The notes under the pieces were generated by a model that searched no databases, had not been told where the DNA came from, and was given only the letters and a program-made list of their open reading frames with translations. From Vanilla planifolia (lineage: Eukaryota; Streptophyta; Magnoliopsida; Asparagales; Orchidaceae), in NCBI GenBank assembly GCA_023846275.1, contig CM043869.1, forward strand, positions 39,520,737 through 39,584,736: DNA of 64,000 bases. The letters are read 5' to 3'. Position numbers and translations under genes: made by a program. Every line of letters starts with the position of its first letter. Within the stretch, counting starts at the first letter, position 1. Positions 25,404 to 36,579 of this stretch are shown here, piece after piece.

Positions 25404-26540
25404 AAGGCATGTGATTGGTGAGGAGCTAATAGAAAAGTTCATAAAATCTTGGAGAGAATGCATGTTTTAAACAAAATGAACAAGATGATGATGCTTTTGT
25501 ATTTATAAACATCTATTTGAATTCCTAAAACAATTCCCTCAAGAAGAGTAGAATTTGCAAATCAACCTTCACACAATCTGTTTATTAACAAAGATTATAT
25601 GCAAAATGCATAAACCTCCGGTTTTGGGAGCTATAAACTTCTCCTTCATTTGTTTATCTAGGGCACGAGAGAAAGTATCCATAGTAATATTGAAAAGTAA
25701 AGAATTAAGGGAGCATCCTTGATGGAGGTATCTAGATGATCCAAAGTAGCCTTTGAGAACATCCTTAGTTATTGTAAAAAATTTAACATTCTTAGCACAC
25801 ATCATTATCCAATAAAAAACACCTTGAGAAAACCTTGAATGGTAAGTTCATGATAACATTCAACCATTTCAATAGATTCAAGGGCTATTTTGAAGCCAAT
25901 TGGTGATATTTTTGCAATGACTTTGTAGATGAGATTGAGTTGAGGCTAAGGCATGTGATTGGCTAGGAGCTAATAGAAAAGTTCATAAAATCTTGGAGAG
26001 ACTATGTTTTAAATAAAATCAGAGAAGATGATGGTGCTTTTGTATTTGTTAATATCTATTTCAATTCCTAAAAAATGTTCCTAAGCACAGTGGTTAAGGA
26101 GAGGATAATTTAGGAATCAACCTTGACAATCTAGTTATTAGCAAAGATCATATGCAAAATGTATAAACCTCTAGTTTTGGGAGCTATAAACTTCTCCATT
26201 TGTTTATCTAGGGCATGAGAGAAAGAATCCACAATAATATTGATAAGTAGAGAATTTAGGGAGTGTCCTTGATGGAGGTGTTTAGATGATCCAAACTAGC
26301 CTTTGACAAACATCCTTAGTTATTGTTAAAATTTAACATCCTTAGCACACATTGTTATCCAGTCAAAAACATCTTAAGAAAACTTTCAATGGTTGCCTTT
26401 GATACCAGCCAAGAGTATCAACAGATTCAAGGGCCTTTTAGATGTCAAGCTTCATACAAAATGCTATGTTGGTTGGTGTGTTATTCTGAAGCCAATTAGT
26501 GATATCTTTGCAATGACTTTGTAGATGAGATTGAGTTTAG
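25404..26540. repeat. Tandem duplication of a LINE RT segment (~545-590 bp)
   Basis: AAGGCATGTGATTGG starts at 25404 and again at 25948. After each come GAGCTAATAGAAAAGTTCAT, AAAATCTTGGAGAGA, TTGGGAGCTATAAACTTCTC and GATGATCCAAA in the same order. The second copy runs to about 26540 and contains about 50 bases absent from the first. Both therefore encode the same LRQG-type RT block, and both are broken. Divergence is moderate. Confidence 0.85.
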
Positions 26541-28060
26541 AAATTAGACTATAGTTTTTGTTATGATTTGCATTTTTGAATTTTCTCTTATGGTAGATAT
26601 AGTTTACAACTCTACAAAAGTTATATGCAACACATCCCAATATTTGTCAAGGAAATTAGTTGTGAAGCTATTTAGGCCAAAAAAATGTTATTTTTAGTGA
26701 AACTCTTAATATTATGAAGAACCTTTGTCCATTGCAATGTTTCTAGTATGATAAGAAGCATCATCATGTGATAAGAAGTTAACAATTAGGGTCATAGTTT
26801 ATATACAAAGATGAAGTTGATGATTATAAACCATTGAGAAGTGCTTGATGACACAGTTAGCAAGGATATTTTGTCAATAATAGAATCATTCATATCATCA
26901 ATCAATTTCAAGTTATTAAAATCTTTTCTACTATTGATTTTGAAGTTTTCCTCCCATCATTGAGTAGTCAAACCTTAGTTCTCTAGATAATCTATAAGAT
27001 TTTTAACTTTCTAAGGGAATTGGGCTCTACCCTACAAATGTTTTCTTTAGTAATGAGAACTATTTCATTAGAATTTTAATAAATATCTTCAAATTTTTCT
27101 TTGGCAGTAAGAACTATTTCGTCAAGATTATTATAAATAAATGGATGCAAATTGACAAATTGAAACTTCTTGGGATTTAGATCATGAATTAGTTAGCAAT
27201 ACTTTGCACCATCACAAATTTGACAATGAACCTTAACTTTTTTTATCTTTAAAGAAAGAGAGAACATTGGATCTTTACTAGTCAGCTTAGATCATATCAT
27301 TCTAATTAAATTGAATAACCAAGGGTACAAAGTTACGAAGTTTTAAATTGAAAGATAGGATTACTTTTAACATCTACTTTTGATGTTTCTTGAGTGGCCA
27401 GAAAAAACTATCAAGGGTAAACAACTCATTGCTCTAAGGATAAACAATCTAACATTGTTTGGGCGATAATGGTTTAGTTTGGAGTAAATAAGATAGGCGT
27501 TTCAACTATTGAACCACATGTGAGGGATAACACATGAAAAATCTTCTAAAATCACATTAAAGAGAAAATTGTGGAAATCTTTCAAGGGCTTTCAACTAGG
27601 AGTATTCCACCAAGGCATTCTTTTAGAGAATAAATTTAATTGAACTCTCTAACAGCAATCCATAAAAGACCAAAAAGATTGCACCCTCTAACCTTATTCC
27701 ACAAATTCAACTTGGAATTCTCATCATTGAAGCATAAATAATAGAGAGAAAATTTCACAAACTTATGATCTCTAACAATTTAGTGAATGAGTTATATGAA
27801 ATGAAGAAATGGATAAAATATTAAAATTCAAAAAAATTGACATTTATAACCCTCTTTCAAGGATCCTAATTGTTACAAAGTCATTCATTTTGAAAGAGGT
27901 GAAATTTTTTACAACTTTTCTTGAAAATCAATATTGAGTTTAGTTTCGCCAGTGCTATAATGTTGCCCTCATGAAGTTTTCAACTTGCATTCCTTGACCT
28001 TGGCATCATCATGCCAACCACGGATATTCCAAAAGCAGATCGTGTCTTTGTCCATCTGGA
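25404..28060 (-). mobile_element. Degenerate LINE ORF2, endonuclease and RT
   Basis: On the minus strand the element starts near 28060 with ICFWNIRGW, the signature N-terminal strand of plant LINE endonucleases. Toward lower coordinates come RT blocks: SLISKLNLIYKVIAKI near 26570-26510; IAFCMKLDI and a KALESVDTLGW-like palm motif near 26450; and LHQGCSLNSLLFNITMD near 25720, the LRQGxPLSPLLF motif, followed by the SRALDKQ helix. Stops and frameshifts are many. Part of the RT is duplicated (separate entry). Neither poly-A tail nor target-site duplication was resolved. The insertion is antisense within the VPS13-like pseudogene. The plus-strand frame at 28220-28408 is a shadow or 5' flank. Confidence 0.75.
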
Positions 28061-29065
28061 GAAAAGGATGTTTATGCCTTCAAAGAGATCCTAAATAGGT
28101 ATTCTAGCTCCTCTTGAGGAACTATGATGATGAAAGTCTTGGTCAATACTAGCAGAAAATGAGAGAAATATAAGGCCTTAATTTGAAGATGGAGCCTAGA
28201 TTTCACTTTTTAGTGTAGTATGATTCTTAATCACCCATTAAACCTTAACCAAAACAAGATCGTCTTGATTTTTGTACTTTGGGATGTGTCAATTGTTGTG
28301 AAGGGTTGGGTAGATGAACATAAGTGCGAACCTAATGTGGTAAATGTGCCAAAATCCATCAATATTTCTCTTTTGTTTAAATTGGGCCCTTGTGATGTTG
28401 GAATGTGATAAAAAGGATTTGGTTGTAAAAAATTACCAAGTTATTGGGAAGAGAAGGGTTTTCTTTTTTTGTTTTTAGTCTTCCAAAAAATTGCTGAATG
28501 ATCTTCCATCTTTGAATTCTAAAACCAAGTAAAGGAATTGCTGGGTGTGATAATTTATGTGATATGCAAGGTTGGAAAACTGCTTGGCTGTTTGGCCTGG
28601 ACTACAGAATCATTGCATGGGCTTAGGAAGATCCTTTAGCCTAACCTTTGAAATTTGCCAGTTTGGACAGTGCCCGATTGCATGTTTATGCAAGATTTAG
28701 CAATATGATCGGTTTATGACCCTAATCAACCAAATTGAACTTTAAACAACCCAAAAGGAATCCCCGATTTGACCTTATTGAATTTGTCTGGTGTCAGTAA
28801 ACTCTTGATTTGATCCAACAGCCAGCCATGTAAGCATTTCTAGTATTCATGAAGGGGAGAAACAATAAGGACTTGAAAGATGGTCCTAATGTATAGTTGC
28901 AGTATTTTTCTTCAAGGTTTAACGTTTGAGGCTTTCTGTGCCTTTTTTCCAAATATATTCACAATTTCTCCTTAACATCAAGCCTTTATACACTGAAATT
29001 CAATATTTGTTCATTTGTTTTTTTGTTTTTTCTTTTTGTGGCATAAATTATACCCTCCCTTTCAG
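28061..29065. other. Intron tail before the next VPS13-like exon
   Basis: About 1 kb between the LINE and an acceptor at 29063-29065. Part may be the 5' leader of the LINE. No other feature was recognised. Confidence 0.4.
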
Positions 29066-31749
29066 GTTAACTGTCTTGTACCATTGCTTAATCTGAGATT
29101 CTGTCCAACAGTATTGAGTTTAATTATGAGATTAGTTATGTTTCCAGAAGGAAAATCCATAGCATCGACAAGGAGTATTCCTCTAGAAAATATGTTTGAT
29201 AAACTTAGTGGCCTCAGTTTATCATATTTCTTACCTTTTCGAGAAAGTTGTGATCATAACTAGAGATTTGAAGCATCATCATGACAATCTTATGTTGTGC
29301 TCAGCAAGTTCTATTAAATCTCCTAATACTTTTGTGGAACATGACAGCAAAAGCCAAACAGGTGATGCTTATAGGAAAAGATGTTCGCATTACTATTGCT
29401 TTCAGTTGCATTATAGAACCAGCTTTCGTGGTAATGCTGTTTACCATGACTATCATATCTTCTTAAGTGAAGTGGACTTTCATATCTATCCAAGAATCTG
29501 GGTTTTGCTACAGAGGCTTCTTAATAGAATAGCTGTGCGATCCTTTTCTTCTTCTGCTGTTAATGAGAGCAGCATTGAGGTGGAGCAGAATGATGAACTC
29601 TTGAAAAGGGTCATTTTTGATAACTATACTTTTGGCTTCTCTAATTTCTGTATAGTTGATACATCTGTTGGTACTACCATCTCTGTGGATCATTTTCCAT
29701 TTGTAACCATCTATGATCCAGGATCTTTCTCTAACCTTGAGAACTCAATTGTAAATGGTGTTAGCTGGTTGCAGAATCTTTGTGTCATTGAGAAACAGCT
29801 CCCTAGAAGAATCAAGTTGGGCAAAAAAAGGGGATTTAGCCAGGATTACTCTGTTTTGAATAAACTTAAGTTATCTAAATTTGATGATATTATTTCCCTA
29901 GATATCAACCTAAATGCATCAAAAGCTCATTTTCATGATTGTTCTTGTGTTTTAGGTACAATTAGTTTACCTGAATTTCAATGCATGATTTCATTTCATG
30001 GGAATAATAAGTGGGATGTGTTAGCGTCAGCTGATGGACTATCCCTTTCCTCCCCACTCAGTCCTTATGAGGTCCTTTGGGGGTTTGTGTCATCTGCTTT
30101 ATCTCCTGTACTAAATGTTCGAGCCAGGAAATCAGAGAACAAGAAATGTTAAATATTAGTTTTGGTTTTCAGCATGTTTAATGCATTTTGACATCGGAAT
30201 TTTTCGCCATGCTGATTGGATACTTCTCCTTGTCTGATTGGAGCTTGAAGGAAACTATGAAGGAAGATGAGCTGTGGACAAGTTCCAATGATGAGTTTTA
30301 TAGATCTTCTGGATTTGACGCACAAATTATTTATAAGTTTAAAATACTAGAATCAATTCTAATTTTTCCTGGAGGACCATTTGGCTTTCTGTTTACAAGT
30401 TGAATGTAATGTGCCATCTATAACTGTTGCCAGTGGACTCAATACGTTCAAACTTTTTGGTAGAAGTTTATCTGTGTCATTAGTGCCACTCAAAGATGCC
30501 ACTTCTTCATTCAAGCTTGGAAATAATATTTTCAAGACAAATATTCAATTAGTTGAGCACTTTGAGACAGACGTTTGGTTGAGAGTGCCTTTCAAGAAAA
30601 AGAAATCAGTTGATGATGCTGATTTCCCTTTTCTAATCATGATAAATATTAATAATTGTATAGTGACTGTTGAAGGTATGACGTAATTTGATTAGTTAGT
30701 GTTGCCTCTAAGATAAATTGATTTGAAAACTTAACAATCATTGATGTTGTCTTTCAGATGAGTACTTCTTTGATGGGGTAGAAGCGACCATGTTTGTTGT
30801 AGATCAGCTTTCTTTGGTTAGTAAAGGCTCTGAATATTTTACATCCGATGTCTTGCATTTTCTGCATCTGAAGAGGAAAATCAATGTGGAAGCTGTTGGT
30901 ATTCCTGACAGACCAAATGAGTTCTCCTTTGTTTTGAAAGCACGTGCCAGGGCCTTATCATTTAATTTCTCTTGCTTGAATATGAAAGAAGCTTCTACAA
31001 TCGAAACCATAGCTACTTTATATTTGAGGCTTGATTGTTCTTCCGCAGTGAGAAATGGTTTACTAAAGTCACTTGATGCAAAGGTTTCCAGTTTTCTTCG
31101 TCATTCCTTTTGCAATGACGTGCTATTGGCATCATTCACTTCTCATATTGGTGCAACTTTTCGCATTAGCATCAACTTTTGTAGATCTTTTCAAGGCAAT
31201 GCTGAAATAGTATTTGCAATTCCTGCCATTGATATTTGGTTGCATATGCATGAGTGGGTCAGCATAAATGCTTTTCTTTGTTCTCTTAAAAGAAAGTTGG
31301 ACATTTTGTTCCTATCAACAGTTGTGAATTGAAAATCTTCTTATAAAGATAATTCTGAATCTGTTTCATCTTGTTCTGCTTCTGAAAGTACTATGCTGGA
31401 AACTGATATTTTACTATGAAATCTAAGAGCATAATTATTTCATTTCATGTTCCCCTCTATGATAATGAACAAGATTCATAAAAGTTTGATGTATACAAAG
31501 CAGACCAGTATAATGTTCTTGGTACTAAGGCAGCAGTAAGTGCATCAGCTTTTGAATCAAAGCCTAGCAAGCAAGTAAAATTACTGTTTTAGAGTAAATA
31601 TTTGTTATTTACTATAGAAAGAAAATCGCATGAAACTGAAACGTAATATTGATAAGATGAGAACTTTGCTTGAGATGGTTCAAGGGCACGAGAGATATTA
31701 TTCTCTTCCCTTCGTATACATCTCTCATGTGAAAATTGAAACTAATATC
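29066..31749 (+). pseudogene. VPS13: VPS13-like pseudogene, central/C-terminal exons
   Basis: The longest stretch of VPS13-like coding sequence. From 29066: RLVMFPEGKSIASTRSIPLE, then a break of frame near 29240-29260. Next, a long frame to 30152 contains HYRTSFRG, HDYHIFLSEVDFHIYPRIW, FGFSNF, FPFVTIYDPGS, HFHDCSCVLGTISLP and LSPVLNVRARKS. A second frame change and TAA near 30150-30170 precede LTSEFFAMLIGYFSLSDW (to about 30370). A third shift leads to LFGRSLSVSLVPLKD ... VTVEG, donor near 30677. The exon after 30758 starts DEYFFDGVEA, runs through FTSDVLHFLHLKRK and ends at TGA 31330-31332 where the family continues. A remote block at 31621-31749 (MKLKRNIDKMRTLLEMVQGH ... ISHVKIE) follows further stops. 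About 40 residues expected near 30380 are missing. From 29988 onward this sequence is part of the 14.5-kb tandem unit. Confidence 0.85.
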
Positions 31750-32666
31750 TTTTACTTCATTTTTTTCTGTTTGGCTGGTCTTTTTAGTCTTCTTTTCTTT
31801 CGATGCTAAATTTTTTGCCTTTCTCTTTTGTATGTGCTCATTTGTCCTCGTGCAGCCTAGAGATCCTGATCAAGTGCATGGCCATTCAGTCAAAGTGAAT
31901 GAATAATATTTTTGATGGTTCGGGCTTTTTTGATCTACTGATAAATTACAATAATGTTGACAAGGTTGGCTTTATGCTTTTGAGCAAATTTTGTCCCTCA
32001 AAAGTTATTAGAATATGCCAATTTCTTTTAGATTATCTTTGTTCTCTCATATATTAGGGAATGAGATGTACTTCTATATGTAACTTCTTCCTTTATATAA
32101 TATGCATATGGTGCTCATGGAAGCCATGCACTAGATTATATTAGTTCATGATTAATTGTAATTCGAATTGGAGGAGCAAGTTCAAACATTCAAACTTGGC
32201 TTAATTATCTTTCTCGTTTGTTTTTCTTTTTTTTGTGGTGAAGCTTTGATTGTTCGCATTATTTGTTTTTTTTAATAATTTTCTCATCTTGAAGTTGTCC
32301 TTTATTTATTTATTTTGCTATTTACATAGGTTTTTTTTTCTTATATGACATATGCATTCCATTTTGTTCGATAATCGATCCCATGTTGACCAATAGTCAT
32401 GGGAAACGTATTTGTAAATTAACATGTGAGATCTTAGATTTCTCTCATATAATAATGTTACAAAATGTTATTGTCAAAGTAAAGTGGAAACCATTTAAAA
32501 CAATAGAGAATGGACATTCAAAAAAAAATTGGTAAAATAATACCTTGTGATAAGTTTATTGAATTTAACACTTTAAATTATTATCTATTCAAATGTTGCA
32601 TAAATATAACATACTTATTTCTTATTGCTAGTCTATTTGATTAAAATGTTTTTATGCCATACTTAG
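31750..32666. other. Spacer between VPS13-like and CAND1 fragments (unit 1)
   Basis: Mostly T-rich non-coding sequence with no supported exon. The change from VPS13-like to CAND1-like coding sequence happens somewhere here, but no repeat or transposon end marks the boundary. The same interval recurs in units 2 and 3. Confidence 0.4.
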
Positions 32667-34660
32667 GCTTTTGCAATAATTGTTAGCTCTCTGCTCCGAT
32701 TAGATCCATCAAGTGTTTTAGAACAAGTGGTTTTAGAGCTAACTACATTTCTATGGAAGGTACATTTTTTTTGGTTTATTTTGTGGTGATATAATATGAA
32801 ATATTTATGTTTATATGCTTACTTTTGTGTCATATGCTAATAAGGTACTAAGACAGGCGACATTAAGGACATTAAACTCCTTATTAATTGAACTTTCAAC
32901 ACTCATATGGTCTAATATTTTTAAGTGTAGATGATTTCAATGTTTTTTTGGGATCATTATCTCTCACTAATGTATATGTTTGTAGTGACATGGACTTGCA
33001 TATGACTGCTCTTGCGCTGGAACTTTGTTGCACTTGGATGACAAACAAACAATCAAGCGAGAGTGTCGGTTTAATAGTTAGACAGAAAGCTCTGCCTCAA
33101 GCTCTGATGCTGATTAGGAGCTCCTTGCTACAGGGTCAAGGTTTGCAAGTATGTGATTTTAGGTTAGTTCTATAACTCCATGTTGACTTATTACTAGCTA
33201 AGTGATGCAGGTTTTGCAAAGATTTTTTGCATCGTTGGCTCGTTCAACAAATACAAGCTCTGATGTGCTATTGGACTCGCTTCTTTCGAGTGCCAGACCA
33301 TCAAAACAATATAGTGGTCTATCTAAGCAGGCTATATATTTTATTGCACAGTGTGTTGTTGAGTTTTGTTTAGCTGTTGGTGATAAAAAAAAATGTGCTT
33401 GTACAGTGGAAATGCTTAAAGGCATTTTTAAAGAGGATGGAAACGTTCATTCTGTGAGTATATTCTTGTTGTTGGTTGTGCCCTTCTAAAAAACAATCTA
33501 TTTTTATAGGTGAATCATGATATGTCATGTTTTATTTGAAATTATTTGTGGTGGTTAAAAGTCTTACATTATTATCTTTAACTTCTATATCTTTTACTCT
33601 AACTTTGTCTTAACTCTACGAATTCTCTATTAATTAATTTGATTTTAATGCTAGTGGGCTACCAATGGGCGACGTCTCTTGCATGAGTAGTTCAAGTTCC
33701 ACAATGGAACTTAGCTTTGAAAAACTTTAATTGATTTGCTCAAAACCTTCTCTGTAATGTGGTACAGAATGAGTGACTCACAAGTAAAAATATTTTGTAC
33801 TAGTAGGTCAAGTTTTAGGAATAAATTATACTTTGGGCAGTTCTCCTACGGTGGTTCGTGATTTACGTACTCAGCTTTTACGCTATATAGTGTATGCTCA
33901 TTTGCTCACTACTTCGAAGTATGGTTAAGCTTCTGGGTCTACTTTATATATGAGGTACATTTGCAAAAGATTGTTTTAAATGATATATTAATATGACTCC
34001 ATAATAACGTCTTGCATGTCTACTTTTCCATGCATCATTGTATGCATGCAAATGCATAAAATCAAACATCCTTATAGTAGCATTTGTGTGTTATATGTAA
34101 TATCTACAATTTATATGATCAAATTTTTTTTTTCAATATATACTTTGTTTCACGCCATGTTTCATATGCTCTTTGCAATATTGCTATGGGAAACCTATGC
34201 AAGTATTTAGCTTTTATCTTGGACCAAATTGATAACCAACAGAAGAAACAATATCTCTTACTGCATTTCTTGAAGGAAGTGAGTTATATTTGTAACTACA
34301 TAGAAATTGATTTTTCTCAGAGATGGAAAACTTCCAGGCCATTACAAGATAATATTGAGAAAAAATTATAGTTTTTAAAGTTTGGCATATTTTTTATGTT
34401 TTTGGTTTGAAACGTAAATGTGCTTTTTAAAAACATTTGTGTGATAAGTACCACAGCAAAAATGTGCTATTTTTACTTTTAATTTATATTTAATTGATAT
34501 TTATGTTCATATTTGAAGCTTGTCTCTCTTGATCAACATGATCACCAACCATGCAGCTTTTTGCAGTGAATATTTCATTGTTGAGAGACCTAAAACGATA
34601 GATGAGATCCTATATCATAATATCTCCACATTTCTTATGCTTGTTAAAGATAAAGATCAA
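32667..34660 (+). pseudogene. CAND1: CAND1 pseudogene fragment (unit 1)
   Basis: CAND1 is a HEAT-repeat exchange factor for cullin-RING ubiquitin ligases. Exons seen: 32667-32759 (31 codons, LLRLDPSSVLEQVVLELTTF); about 32848-32910 (LRQATLRTLNSL then IELSTLIWS); 32985-33148 (DLHMTALALELCC, LPQALMLIRSSLLQGQ); 33211-33453 (81 codons, LLDSLLSSARPS, KQAIYFIAQCV); about 34150-34278 ([29 protein letters not shown]); and about 34567-34660 (FIVERPKTIDEILYHNIS, ending KDKDQ). Splice sites are mostly canonical. The second exon has lost about 16 residues between LNSL and IELSTL and runs into a stop. The blocks normally lying between the 33453 and 34150 exons, and between 34278 and 34567, were not found. 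Both ends of the gene are absent. It covers roughly the C-terminal-middle HEAT repeats only. Confidence 0.9.
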
Positions 34661-35610
34661 GTAAGCTTCACACCACATCTCAAATTTGACTTGTTACTTT
34701 ATGCATGTCATTTGGATTTTGTAACATTTGAGAAAACCATTAGTTGTTTTCTTTGCTTTATCTGTACCATGTAGTTAATTCTACCTAATATATTTAAGTT
34801 TTATGATTGTTTTTATTATCTTAAGTTATTTAATTTATGTCAATCTTATTTTTTATCATTGTTAGATAAATTTAAATTAATATAACAATAGCATATTAAC
34901 TATTACGTTATGCAACTAAACCATCACGACATACTTTCTTCGTTATATTTGCATGCCCACAAGTTGTGTAAATTTCTTAACTTTGTTATATTTCAATTTA
35001 ACTAAAGTTAGAAAAAGTGTGAGTAATCTACAAAAACTAAATAATATAAAAATTCTTAAACTTGTTCAAAATCTTGTTAGGTGATCACATTGCATCAAAT
35101 GGCATGTGAATATTATTTATTCATATTTATTTGTTTGTAGGAGAAGACTTCGTTAACAAAGCTCACAGTGCATAGGCACGGCGGCGTTAACGTCGTCGGC
35201 TTTGTGAAATGGCTTCAACAAGGTTCGGTCGTATCGGAAAGCTCTCTGCTAATAGTTCTCTGCTAACAGTTATATAACGAACAGTAGACGATTTTCATTC
35301 AAGCCGGCTTCCTATGAACACGGTTTTTTTTAATTGTTTATTATATTAATCAAACAATTAAAAGAAATCACTTAATAACAGAATTTTAAGGAACAGGTTT
35401 GCTACTTTGCAGGAGAATCATTTTTAAATTTCAATTAATTATTTTACAAAGTATTGTGATAAATTAAACTCTTTTTTATTTAATGTATATGGAAATCATT
35501 ATGATCATAACAAATATTTAAACTTAAAACGATTTAAAATTTATAATTTCAATTTAACGAACCGAATGAATCGCGCAGAAGCAGGATTGCTCATTATTTA
35601 TGTATCATAG
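34661..35610 (+). promoter_or_regulatory. Upstream region of the MED26-like gene (unit 1)
   Basis: Non-coding AT-rich sequence, interrupted by a short GC-richer block at about 35143-35300 (CATAGGCACGGCGGCGTTAA region) and a TATATAA-containing stretch near 35270. It is the only plausible promoter position for the transcript that would include the exon at 35611. This is inferred from position and base composition, not from a defined promoter motif. Confidence 0.3.
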
Positions 35611-35799
35611 ATGGAGTTTTTGCTTCATTTCCAACGAGTTCCCCAAAAATCTCCAAGAATCTCTGAGTTGCCGACGAAAGCAATGCGAGAGCCAAAGGGA
35701 ACGGTTGGAGCTGTTAAAGCGATGAAACACGACTCATCGCCGACGAGAGCAATGCGAGACCCAAAGGGAACGGCTGGAGCTGGCGAAGAGATGAAACAG
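35611..35799 (+). CDS. Putative first exon of the MED26-like gene, with 23-residue repeat (unit 1)
   Basis: An ATG-started frame of 63 codons reaches donor CAG|GTAGCC and is phase 0. The next acceptor with an open phase-0 continuation is at 38143-38145, in front of the MED26-like exon. The peptide contains two 23-residue repeats, PTKAMREPKGTVGAVKAMKH and PTRAMRDPKGTAGAGEEMKQ. It is basic, low in hydrophobics and unlike any family I recognise. It could be an N-terminal extension of the MED26-like protein, an upstream frame in its 5'UTR, or the end of an unrelated short gene. The implied 2.35-kb intron (35800-38145) holds only degenerate repeats. No homologous extension is known to me in MED26 proteins. 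Confidence 0.4.
35671..35799 (+). repeat. Tandem coding repeat, period 69 bp (unit 1)
   Basis: CCGACGA begins at 35671 and 35740, and each is followed by AGCAATGCGAGA, CCAAAGGGAACGG and TGGAGCTG and by a GATGAAACA block. The period is a multiple of three and keeps the frame. The copies differ at several sites, including changes to the encoded residues. Confidence 0.9.
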
Positions 35800-36579
35800 G
35801 TAGCCCAAACGATGTTTGCTTACTTTTGTCTTCTTTTACGTTTCTTATTTTATTTTACTGCTCGGATCGTTTTGCTGAGAAGTGGAACGTAGGAAGGCAT
35901 CGTATAGGACGTTATTTGATTAGGGAAGCATCATTTACTGTATCATGAAATTGTTAGATGATGGGTTTTTCGTCAACTTGCTTGGGATTAGGGAGTTTGG
36001 TGGAGATAAACATTTGTGATAACGAACAACAACAGATTCATCCGGACAGTCTCATCAAATTATTTGACGAAGGAGAATAGTTTCGAAATAAATTTTTTTA
36101 TAGGATAGAGATCTTTTTTTTATAATTTTTCACTGAGTTTTAAATACATTTAATGTAATAGAAGGGAAAAGATAAATTTAAATACATTTTAATTAAAAGA
36201 TTGTAGCCTAAATTCTTTCTTAACAGGAAAAGTGAAGGGAAAAGAACTACTAGTTTCTAAGTTATCTAGACATTTGTTGCTTCAGGCTTGCCTTGCAGCA
36301 AAGAAGAGGAAAAGATATTCTTTATTGAGCATATTTAAAATTGTTAGAATTAAATTCTGTTATAAGAAAATACAACTCAAGATATTTGTTGCATTAGATT
36401 GATGTTTAATTCCTAGCGAAATCCAATGTATTCTATTATGTTTGCCCGTATTTAAAATTTTTTCAGTCTGAACTCGCTTTAATCAAACACATAATCTGTT
36501 AGAATAATAAATAAATAAATAAACCACAGCTTTTAAGAAAATAAATGATAATATCACCATAATATTGCATTTAAAATCT

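Noticed and set aside
25569..25805. Independent 78-codon minus-strand gene
   Set aside because: Part of the LINE reverse transcriptase (LHQGCSLNSLLFN motif), with frame breaks either side.
29196..30152. 318-codon frame as an intact stand-alone gene
   Set aside because: It is an internal VPS13-like exon with frame breaks at both ends and no promoter; its start codon is out of the family frame.
30790..31332. 180-codon frame repeated three times, looking like a multicopy gene
   Set aside because: It is one exon of the VPS13-like pseudogene: coding similarity extends upstream of its ATG (DEYFFDGVEA) to a splice acceptor and resumes beyond its stop.
34016..34371. Overlapping short frames with Cys/Phe-rich N-terminal parts
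   Set aside because: Only the [11 protein letters not shown]...LLLH part is real CAND1 exon sequence; the upstream residues are translated intron.
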